DNA of 31,334 bases from Bremia lactucae. Taxonomy: Eukaryota; Oomycota; Peronosporomycetes; Peronosporales; Peronosporaceae. Within the stretch, counting starts at the first letter, position 1. Each line of letters begins with the position of its first letter. Made by a program: the position numbers and the translations under genes. The DNA is taken from assembly GCF_004359215.1 (NCBI RefSeq), contig NC_090612.1:3384648-3415981 (forward strand), in the 5' to 3' direction. This document shows positions 10,416 through 19,549 of this stretch, piece by piece. Below the pieces are notes generated by a model. The model worked only from the letters and a program-made list of their open reading frames with translations. It made no database searches and was not told the DNA's origin.

Positions 10416-12048
10416 ATGCGGACTCTGCTGTTGCACACGCGGTATCTGGGCCAGCGTCTGGCCACTCTTCATCGCAAATTTTACGCTGGAACAATGGTGC
10501 GATTTCCTGAGATTCCTTTTAAGCTGGCGGACATTGGCGAGGGTATTGCTGAGGTCGAAGTGCTTCAGTGGTTTGTCAAGTGTGGCGAGAAGGTTCAGCA
10601 GTTTCAGAATGTTTGCGAAGTGCAAAGCGACAAGGCCACCGTGGAGATTACGAGTCGTTTTGACGGTGTCGTCACGAAGGTCCATTATAACGTAGGAGAG
10701 ATGGCCAAGGTGGGCTCAACCCTCATCGATATTGATGTGAATGAGGCCACAGCTGCGACTACGCTCGTCGGCAGGAATAAAAGAGCTCTAACACCTCGTA
10801 CGATACCTAAAATGACTGCTTCTGAGCCTTTTCAATCAATGCAAGGGCTTACGCCGCTGGCTGCCCCAGCACATGTGCCGTTAAGAATTGCAATTGCTCC
10901 TCGACGATTCGATGGAGATCCAAAGCTGTTAACATCCCCGTCAGTGCGGCGATTAGCAAAGGAGCACCGTATTGACTTATCGAATGTGGAAGGTACAGGG
11001 CCTCAACGTCGAATTTTAAAGGGAGATTTGCTGAACTACATTAAGACTCGAGCTGCACAACCGTCTCAGCCTCTTTCCAACTCAACAAGGCATGAAACTG
11101 CTGCTATACTAGCTCCGGAAGAAAACACATGGAAGGGTACATCCTTACAGCAAAATGTGGTGGTGCCATTGACGTCATTTCAGAAAATGATGGTCAAATC
11201 GATGAATGCGGCGCTTCAGATTCCGCACTTTGGCTACTCTGACGAGGTTCCGAGCATGAAAAGATTTACAATGCCATGAATGCGAGAGTAATGTTTCTTT
11301 GGTTTTCTGATGGTGTCAATAGATTCAAATGGACGCATTGTATGAGCTGCGAAAGAAAATGGCGCCGCTTGCAGAGACTCGTGGTGTCAAGCTTTCCTTC
11401 ATGCCGTTCATTTTAAAAGCCGCATCACTGGCATTAAAGCACTACCCCATTTTGAATGCCGTTGTGAGTGAATGTGAGACTACAATCACGTTAGTTGCCG
11501 CACACAATATCTCGGTCGCTATGGACACACCGACGGGGCTCATTGTACCAAATGTTAAGAATGTTCAAGTAAGTGTGCGTTAAAGTGGATTGTGGAAAGA
11601 TAAAACACTAAGTCTGTACATGTATAGGATAAGAGCATCTTGGAGATTGCCAAAGAGCTTACACGGCTCCAGTCACTGGCTTTCACTGGAAAACTTGCAC
11701 CTAGCGATATAGCGGGGGGCACAATTTCGTACGTTGTTTTAATCGTTTGGTATATTGGAATGACAACTCATTATGTCTTGCCGGCGTAGAATTTCAAATA
11801 TTGGGAGCATTGGTGGCACGTATGTAAGCCCCGTTCTTATGGTTCCTCAAGTGGCTATCGGGGCAATTGGTCGTATTTTGAAGCGCCCCCGCTACGACGC
11901 AGAGGATAATGTTGTGCCTGTGCGTCTGATGAATATATCGTGGAGTGGCGATCATCGTGTAATTGATGGAGCTACGATGGCAAGGTTTTCGAATCAATGG
12001 AAAGCATATTTAGAGGCGCCAGTTAGCATGCTGACTGAATTGAGCTGA
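10416..12048 (+). CDS. DBT: Dihydrolipoamide branched-chain transacylase, E2 of BCKDH, mitochondrial
   Basis: Predicted 478 aa in four exons: 10416-11246, 11323-11568, 11628-11728, 11790-12048. It forms the core of the branched-chain complex and moves the acyl group from its lipoyl arm to CoA. A mitochondrial-type Arg/Leu-rich leader precedes the lipoyl domain (about 28-108; [14 protein letters not shown]; lipoyl lysine K73 in [10 protein letters not shown]). The peripheral E3/E1-binding domain is at about 171-209 ([32 protein letters not shown]). The catalytic domain runs to the end with [38 protein letters not shown] and the active-site DHRVIDGA (H448, D452). [11 protein letters not shown] is BCKDH-type rather than PDH-type. 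The donor of intron 1 is GTTCCG, non-consensus, but it is the only GT before the in-frame stop. The gene appears intact. Confidence 0.96.
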
Positions 12049-12161
12049 TCACATAAATTGACCAAACAAGCGTCGTTTTTAATGTTTTATTGAGCCATTC
12101 TGGTATTATCCCCTTCTCTTTAATGTAGCGGTCACGAAGACACTCGCGGCTTTCATTCGCA

Positions 12162-14803
12162 CTAACGTTGAGACTCAATTGATACACCCTGATGAGAAGC
12201 CATTAGTAACACTTCCTGAAGGAGCTCCTGGGGAAGCTCTAGGAAAGCCTGGCAGGGTATGTTTGTATCACACTCAGAACTAGTGCACCTTAAGTAGGAA
12301 GGATATAATTTCGTAGTGTACCTTTGTCGCGATAATACGAGCGAAGTGGTCGAAGATAAAACCAAGACAGCGCTTTTTGAGCGTATACGCGTTCCGAATG
12401 TACGCCGACTTAGGATTGTTTTATGTACATTAGCAATAATAATAATGTCAATTACTTGCAATCGACCCGAAATAAAAATAAATAATTACTACCTCGATAA
12501 TCACAACAACGTTTTCATCTGAAAGAATCTGCAGCAAAGCGGTTTCACATGCACTACCATAGAAATAATAAATAGTAAAAAACGCGCACGACATCAAATA
12601 AAGAAAATATTAGTACCAACGAAGAGTTTTCACCAGGTATTGGTCAGCTAACGCGTGCAGCTCTAGAACAAATTCTGTTTACATGGTTTAGAAAACAAGC
12701 GATACTTTTTTTACAAGCAACAGCAGCACATTTTAATACCTGCCGTTAGATCGGGTGACTTGAGAGCGACCACTTGATCAGAGTATAGAAATTCCATAAA
12801 AGCGGCAAAGACGTCGTACTATAGTAAACAGCGATAGTAATGTTTCATTTAAGTTTATAACCAAAACACAAATTACTAGACACACCGTGTATTCTGGAAT
12901 AACAATCTCGGATTGGAAGCACTCCTTCATTCGACCGTCAAGCATCTTTTCCAGCGGCTCACAACGAGCGACTAAGACACAACTATGTGCGAAGAGAGGT
13001 CGGCCTTCAACGACGAAAGTCACATCGCTTCGCGTTGAGTTGTTCAGCATCTTTCGTAAATCATAACTTAATGTTCCATAGCCTCGACTTCGTGAACAAT
13101 TGCTTTCAAGTGGTCCAACTAAACAAACAGAATGGTAAAATCCTGCTGCGATCTAATTTAAATCGTGATACAATGAAAGATATCACACCATGAACCTTTT
13201 CAAACGGTAATTCAACCACAATTGATTACGTGCTGCCCACCTTTTCAACACGTTTATTTCGTAATGCCGAAATAAATTGCGGGCAAAGGCAGTCCACATA
13301 CGTCTCAAGACCAAGTTGGCCGTGGTTATTCCGACCAAATGGAAACACTTTTCCATCGTCTGACAGCGTAAGAGTGTGGTAACAACCGCATGCGACTTGA
13401 ATGATCCTCATTCGCGATAAAGTTTTCACCAACTGCACTAAGTTATACCCAATTTCAGATCGTTTCAAACAAATTGCTTGAACCATAATACGACAACAGT
13501 AAACGCACCGTCGGTAGTGCCATGTGAAGCTTGTGTCCAAGACCAAGCTGTCCGTAGTCATTCCGACCAAACGTATACACAGCACCACCTTCCGTGATGA
13601 AGGCAGTGTGGTGATACCCACACGAAAGTTGAGGCACAACTATTTGATTAAATGGCGGAGCTAATAAGGTCGGATTGAAAACCGGTCCTGATGTACAATG
13701 AAGCCCAAGCTGTCCATAGTCATTTTTACCAAACGCAACGACCCCACCGTCTCCTAAATAGTGCATATCACGACATATACTATCAATAGTTATGATTGCA
13801 TCCGCTTAAAAAAAGAAATCTTGCTCGTACGCAGTGAGGCAATTGTGTAATGCCGACCGCAACCAATTGCTAGGACCGGGTGGCGGTAGAAATAGTCGAC
13901 AGGTCGAGGGAGACTCTGACTATTGTGATCGGCCATGCCAAGCTGCCCATACTCATTATAGCCACAGGCGTACAAATCTCCATTCTCCATGATAATCGCC
14001 GTATGGAAGAAACTGCAAGCAACATCGACCACACGCTGACGAGCCAATTCCTCAACTAGTGAAGCTTTCGTGACAATATTTGAATGGCCAAGCCCCAATT
14101 GGCCACACATATTATATCCGACCGTGTACAAAAGGCCATTTTCTTCATGTAATATCATCAGATCCAGCCAGGCACATATCGATATCTTACACTCCCTTAC
14201 CACTTAATGCTGCAACGTGCTCACTGCCATTACCGGAAAAAACACGTTCGATGTGAAGGGAGCTCAGTCCCGGAGAAAACCGAAGTATCGGTGCTTGCCC
14301 GGTCGTGCCCATTGCACATTGCCCACTGCAACACGTACGTTATTACTGGCAGCACCGCCTACAACAGTCATAAGTAACTTGACCAAGTTCGAACCTGTCA
14401 TTATAGCCGCAAGCATAAACGTCTCCACTGTCCACAAAACAGGCATCACGAATGAGGTGCACTGCTTAATCTACCGATCACCGCGTCGATATGGTACCCC
14501 ACCGAATAGAAAAACAGTCTGCTCGTTCCCGCATGCTACGTCCATAACACGCTTTCCATCGCTCTTTATGCCAAGATCTACGCGTGTTGGACAGTTGCGG
14601 TTAATTCTGTCACCAAGCGCTAATTCCCCATATGCGTTCTAGACGTCTTGATCATGTTAGAAAAGCATGATCCCGTTTCAAATCAAGTCCCTCACTTGTC
14701 CAAAGCTGTAGACGCCGGCTTGATCGTCATCTTCGCCTTCGTCATGGCACGTAGCATGCGATAGCGCAAAGGCTGGCGTTGCGAGCCGATGATTCGTTGC
14801 CAT
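12162..14803 (-). CDS. RCC1 beta-propeller and BTB/BACK-like domain protein
   Basis: Predicted 603 aa in 13 exons: 14803-14696, 14638-14503, 14461-14395, 14325-14201, 14142-13831, 13753-13509, 13432-13241, 13152-12886, 12818-12740, 12662-12617, 12553-12493, 12408-12322, 12248-12162. Seven RCC1 blades can be counted by their signatures: [89 protein letters not shown] and [18 protein letters not shown] domain follows from about residue 437 ([49 protein letters not shown]). A helical BACK-like tail follows ([17 protein letters not shown]). BTB-propeller proteins commonly act as Cullin-3 substrate adaptors; that role is inferred. The second intron (14502-14462) is short and its acceptor could be 3 nt earlier. 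The start is the first ATG in frame; more upstream exons cannot be excluded. Confidence 0.88.
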
Positions 14804-14949
14804 TGGCAAAAAGAGTCTGAAGAGCTCCGAAATGATCCTAGAACGTTCTTTTAGTTTCGATCTTTCGTCCACGACCTTTGACGGTACGAAATCTGAGTTC
14901 TAGCAGACGAGACATGCCAAAATACCAGGACAAAGAGCTACCCGGATAA

Positions 14950-15425
14950 GAATCAGGAGGTCCAATGGATTACGAATGAATATCTTAGCGTCTCTAAATG
15001 AATGCGTGCTTCCTCCAGAATAGTTGGATGGTCGAGAAGCTACTAGTTGCCGCAACGAGTGTTACGCCTTACAAAACAGATTCCGTCCACGTGAATTTGA
15101 TTTGTAATGCAAGTGAAAGCCAAGGCGAGATTCACGCCAGTGAAGCTGTATTCAACGCCCTTCCCAGCTTTGGTCGAGATGAGGCTGTAGTTATTTTTAC
15201 TCACCAGATGCAGTTTAATTTGTGCTGACCGTCGTCAGCCGTATACCGTAGGCTATCTTTTAATAAACACCCAACCGATGCACCGAAGCCGCCAATAGTG
15301 AAATGCACTACAAAGCTCCTACGCTTCATTGACCACCAGCTGCGTAGGTTTCTTACTTCTTCTTTATTCGGATTCTTTCCCGGTCTTGCGCAAGTAAACG
15401 AGTGGCCCCTCTTGCTAAGCACCAA
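14950..15425 (-). pseudogene. Possible SPRY-like gene fragment
   Basis: Minus-strand coding-like segments without a complete gene. From an ATG at 15425 a frame runs to 15205 (RSFVVHFTIGGFGASVGCLL, DSLRYTADDG) and ends at a good donor GTGAGT. A second block (about 15145-15073) reads FTGVNLALAFTCI and NQIHVDGICF before another GTAAGG donor. A third (about 15037-14965) reads LDHPTILEEARIHLETLRYS. TADDG and FTGVNLALAF recall the core strands of SPRY/B30.2 domains, but the domain is too short and its N-terminal part is absent. It could be a decayed gene or missed 5' exons of the RCC1-BTB gene. A plus-strand ORF at 14998-15228 overlaps it and I judge that the weaker reading. Confidence 0.3.
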
Positions 15426-15577
15426 TCATCTAAACTCTGCCATCCAATAGCGGAACTTTTTCTTCCAGATTTTTATCGCTGCAGACAGACAGGCCGAACG
15501 ACTTTTGTGCCAGGTGCTTGGGATCTCTCTGCGAAACAAGTTTTAAATTTGCCGACTCGAAGGACAGTAATATTCGA

Positions 15578-16761
15578 ATGGTGGCGAAGAAAGACCTACC
15601 GTTACTGCAACATGGCAGCTATGCGGCCCCAAGCCCCACAGCGTCGTCCGTGTCGTCTTCGTACTCGCGCGTGGCATCCGAGGAGCTCATTGTACCCGCT
15701 CCTGACAGCGTGAATTCCGTGTACTACGGCGTGGACGCTTTCTCGCCCACGCTAGTCGATTTCTACACAATGGATCAAAAGCGCATTGTCTGGTCTTCGC
15801 GTGCGCATCGCAAGATGATGACAACACTTCACCGCGCCTGGCACGGAAAAGCTTGGAAGATGTACTCTTTAAGCTTTTGGGCTAGTCTCTTTGCCATCGT
15901 GGCCTTTTTGTTCTTTATCACAGGCGCCACGGGTGAAGCCATGGCTCATAGCGTGCGGGGCTTCAATGCCGCTCGTGAGCCAGGTAACCAGATCCACACA
16001 TCTGTCGACTTACCATTACTTTTCGCTGCGGTCTTTTTTTTCGCCTACCATGCAGTTACGTACCTGGAAGTTATTAATTGCTGTCATAATCTTGAAATTT
16101 GGCTAGAAGAGTATTTCCACGGCACGGAGCCTGTGTTGGAGCGCCAGTATGTCGGCTTTTTCCCAAGCCGTATTGACTTCTGGACTGCTATTATGGGTAT
16201 GCTTGGATCCATGCTCTACGTCTTTGCACGTGCTTACGTTTGGGCACGATCCGACTCGGAGAATTTCGGCATTGTGAACGTCGAGCGTGATGAACTGAGT
16301 CTCATTATGGGCTACTGGGTGCCCTTTTTTGCCGGCTCGTTTTTGCTGCTACTCAGTGCGTACTTGGCACACGTAGAGGTCGTGCATCAGTGGTTTTCAT
16401 GCCGCCTTACGACTCTAGAGACCTGGGTCACTGGTACGTTTAAGTTAAGGTCCTTATGATTGTAAACTTGTAAAATGCTGACTTTGGTGTAATTTGCTCA
16501 GGCTTTAACATGATGGCTATGTTTGGTTTCTTCGCATCATCAACCCTGCAATTCATGGATCCATTTTCCGTGCTCTTTCCATTTCAAGCATGTGTAGTGC
16601 CATTTGCGACGGGTTGTCTTCTTGGATTGGCTTCTAGTGTGCTAAGTCTTGTGGAGCTTGAAAACATTCATAAGCGCCACAAACACCCCGAGTATAGTCT
16701 TTACGACTCGCCTGCAGGCCGTGGAAGTTGGAGTTATGGGTCTTTTAAGCAGCAAGTATAA
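15578..16761 (+). CDS. Multispan membrane protein of unknown function
   Basis: Predicted 371 aa in two exons, 15578-16433 and 16502-16761 (68-nt intron; a split Gly codon rejoins TWVT to GFNMMAMFGFF). A Ser/Pro-rich hydrophilic N-terminus of about 90 residues precedes about six hydrophobic segments: LSFWASLFAIVAFLFFITGA, LLFAAVFFFAYHAVTYLEVI, FWTAIMGMLGSMLYVFARAY, YWVPFFAGSFLLLLSAYLAH, NMMAMFGFFASSTLQF and VVPFATGCLLGLASSVLSLV. An aromatic loop (NLEIWLEEYFHGTEPVLER) lies between the second and third. The C-terminal tail is short and polar. The frame is open upstream without an ATG, so 15578 is the likely start. I do not recognise the family; integral membrane location is the only safe statement. 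Confidence 0.8.
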
Positions 16762-17593
16762 GTATCATAGAAGAACTTACCATTACTGATCTGCAGGAGC
16801 TGTAGTACATTACATTGGCAAAGACTCTCGATAATAAATGCTCTCCTTCTACATGGTTATCAAGTATTTCAAAGTAAACAAATATTCTGTAGCTCAATTC
16901 TAAATTAGCTAAAAAAATATTAGCCAGCAGCCACGGCTTTATCAATCAGATATAATTGCTGACGGCATCGTGCTCGAGAGAGACGTGCAGCTTGCCCACA
17001 GCTGCATTTTTCTCTTCAAATTTGCAACTTGGAGAAATTATTCATTGTTTATCAGCACTCTAGTGTTGCGTAAATTCTATTGAATCCGGAATCCTCAGCT
17101 TGTTGGGCTTCGATTTCCATTAAATTACGTAGCCGTGAACACACTACTAATTGCGCCATGAATGCGTAGAAGATGTGTAAATGTATTATTTCTGACTACA
17201 CTCAAGATAATCGTGCTGCGATCATCGAGGTTCTAGCAAAACTATAGGAGAGATTGTTATGGTACAGTGTTATTCCACTGCGCGTGGCTAAGGGCTTCTC
17301 CAAGCTGCGCACGCCGCTCTGAATAACCGTATATTTAATACATGATCAGGAATTGTCTACATTTAGACACATTTTTCTACATATATACTAGCGGTCGGGA
17401 AGGAAGCTGCGGGAGCTATCGGATGTCATGCCGCGCAACATTTTAGACCGATCAATGCAAGTCGACTGCTGCCACTCGTTGCGCAAAGTCGTCCTCCATT
17501 ATTGTAGGTGTGGACAAATGAGTGCTAATGAAATCGAATGCATTATGAAAACTGTTAATAATTAATTTAATGTAATTCTCATCTTATTCGATC
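16762..17593. other. Intergenic region, AT-rich, no convincing gene
   Basis: The region between the membrane-protein stop and the EF-hand gene start shows no family signature on either strand. The only coding-like item is a 45-codon plus-strand ORF (17428-17565) listed separately. The last 150 bp are AT-rich and presumably include the EF-hand gene promoter. Confidence 0.5.
17428..17565 (+). CDS. Small Cys-rich ORF, uncertain
   Basis: A 45-codon frame from ATG 17428 to TAA 17565, starting MPRNILDRSMQVDCCHSL. It has five cysteines (a CC pair, then C at about 29, 31 and 41). It could be chance or a first exon, since TTGTAG/GTGTGG offers a donor in the middle. No family is recognised. Confidence 0.15.
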   Translation: MPRNILDRSMQVDCCHSLRKVVLHYCRCGQMSANEIECIMKTVNN

Positions 17594-18548
17594 ATGGGCA
17601 ATAAGCAGGCTAAACAGACACCACCTCCGCGCAGTGCCCCAACGAATGCGGCGGTATCTACTGTACCTACTCCAATTGCACCGTCCAAAACTCCTACGAC
17701 ATCATCTCCGCCTCCGCTAGCGACGCCTTCGCATCTGGAGCTGAAGCTAGCAGATGTATCAGTGTCCTCTGTCTTCACGCATCACGAGATGCTTTCCATT
17801 CGCAAGCATCTGGCAGCAGTCTTGAACCAGCACGAAAACGATGCTGTAGTCATTCATAAAGATGAATTCTTTCGATTCCTAGCTGGCGGTGATGGCAGCA
17901 CTTCTAGCTTGTATGTCAATCGTCTCTACGCGATCTTTGACATGAACAAAAAGGGACACGTGAGGGAAAAGGTGCCATGGTGTTGCAAAGATCATCGATC
18001 TCATTGGTGGCTCTATGTTTGATTTAGGTGACGTTTGAGGACTTGATGAAGGGCTTGTCCTTGCTCAGTCCGAAGGCTGCACGAGAACAAAAACTTCGAC
18101 TCTCTTTTTACCTACTTGACCCCGAGGGCACGGGCTTTATCACCAAGAAAATGACGACCGAGCTGCTACGTTCGTGTCTTGCGGAATGCAACGGTACGTA
18201 ATTAATTGCATCGATACTGTGTTCAATAACGATCGTAATATGGGTATGGAATCGATGCGCAGAGCTAGAAATCTCATTAACAGAGGCTCAATTGGCTCAT
18301 ATTGTCGACAACACCTATACGGATGCGGATTTGGATCATAATGGTGTCATTGATTTGAATGAGTACCAGGTGCGTCTTTAGTATTGTACGAGAAGTCCTT
18401 GCCATGTTTTTAATAAGAGAGTGATATTATTTTGTAGGCTCTGGATGCGAGTCATCCAGGACTCTTTGATTTCCTCACGGTGGACGCCTTTGGCGTGCTG
18501 AGCCACCTTGAAAGGGTGCACTCCATGAACATTACCGTCCCGCAGTAA
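17594..18548 (+). CDS. EF-hand calcium-binding protein with Pro/Thr-rich N-terminus
   Basis: Predicted 249 aa in four exons: 17594-17959, 18028-18193, 18263-18369, 18438-18548, with introns of 68-69 nt. The start MGNKQAKQTP has Gly2 and could be N-myristoylated, although residue 6 is Ala rather than the preferred Ser/Thr. Residues about 8-50 are Pro/Thr/Ser-rich and probably disordered. The body has the calcineurin-B/recoverin-like layout: FDMNKKGH VTFEDL (residues about 117-130), LLDPEGTGFITKK (a loop with D, E, G and I in place) and the best loop DADLDHNGVIDLNEY, with acidic residues at 1, 3, 5 and 12. It is probably a Ca2+ sensor; partner and pathway are not evident. Confidence 0.85.
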
Positions 18549-18685
18549 AGGTTTTATAAAAGGACTTAAATCGATACACTTTATAACGCAATGGCAAGTC
18601 TATTTTCGCAATTTTGCTTTTCCAGAGGTAGCAAAAATTGCGTACTTATTGCCAAAAGTCATGTTCAAATAAAGCTTAAGACTCT

Positions 18686-19450
18686 TTAATTCTTCGTCTC
18701 AGGCAAAACCACGGGCGTCATGCCCGTGAGGCCGTACTGGGCAATATATGCTTGCTGTCTCTTGAGAAGGCTCGTAGAAGTCGCACTGTTCTTCATGTTA
18801 AAGCCCCAACTCTCCTTTAGAAATGCTGTAGAAGGAGTTGAAGAAGAAGCAGTAGTCTTGGCTATAGGTGCAGCAACGTGAGGTGGGGGGAAGGAAGCTT
18901 CAGATACATTTGTCGTTTTGGTTTCTAGAGACTTTGGACCGTCTTGTGCCTTCATATCCATAGGCACGTTCTCCTTCTGCGCGGGTTTTGCCTCTATGTG
19001 AGAAGGTGCAGCAGGGGGTTCTGAAGCTTCTTCTAGCTTAAAGTCCTCAAAAGCCGCGAGCGAATCTTCTTCGTCAACCACGACCATCATTGGCTGCCCA
19101 ACCGGAACGTTTTCAGTTCCCTCGGGAATGAGAATCTTCGCGAGGAACATGTCGTCCGTGGCTTCGTAGTCGACAACGGCCTTGTCGGTTTCAATTTCGC
19201 ACACAATGTCACCCGCGCTAATGGCATCGCCCTCCTTGATGTTCCACTTGGACATATTTCCCGTCTCCATGGTCGGGGACAGCGCTACACAAAGTTATCG
19301 TTTCCATTAAACTGGATTAGTAAGTACATTATAGTATAACGTACAAGGGAGACCGACAACCTCATGAGGAGGGTACGAAGCAAAGCTACGCGATACAAAA
19401 GTGGTTACGCGACGCGGGGTAATAGACAATCGAAAAGCGGTACGAAGCAT
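18686..19450 (-). CDS. Mitochondrial lipoyl-domain protein, PDH E2/E3BP-like, lacking E3BD and catalytic domains
   Basis: Predicted 234 aa in two exons, 19450-19345 and 19284-18686 (60-nt intron; phase 1 joins VVGLP to SLSPTMETG). The leader MLRTAFRLSITPRRV is Arg/Thr/Ser-rich and acid-free, typical of matrix targeting. The lipoyl domain (about 29-110) has PSLSPTMETGNMSKWNIKEG and lipoyl lysine K70 in IETDKAVVDYE; SPTM...G is the pyruvate-dehydrogenase E2/E3BP type. A Pro/Ala/Ser linker follows and the protein ends QAYIAQYGLTGMTPVV. No E3-binding (xSPxxRxLA) or DHRxxDG catalytic motif is present, and only 137 bp separate its stop from the EF-hand gene, so it is not simply misannotated. It may be an accessory PDH lipoyl carrier or component X. 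It lies 99 bp downstream of the FHA gene, same strand. Confidence 0.82.
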
Positions 19451-19549
19451 GATGAATATGTGGCAATGCGAAGCAATGATTTGTTAATTGTCGAAATATC
19501 CGACAATAAAGTTGCTGATTGGTTAAAACTTTCATACCCAGAATCCTCA

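Noticed and set aside
12130..12522. Plus-strand coding-like segments downstream of E2 (VTKTLAAF..., [11 protein letters not shown]...)
   Set aside because: They are antisense shadows of the last two RCC1-BTB exons; their frames do not join across the would-be intron.
14341..14400. Broken RCC1 blade
   Set aside because: A 69-nt intron (14394-14326) rejoins the blade as [12 protein letters not shown] in frame.
14998..15228. 76-codon plus-strand ORF as a gene
   Set aside because: No family resemblance or supporting exons; the antisense strand carries the more structured SPRY-like blocks.
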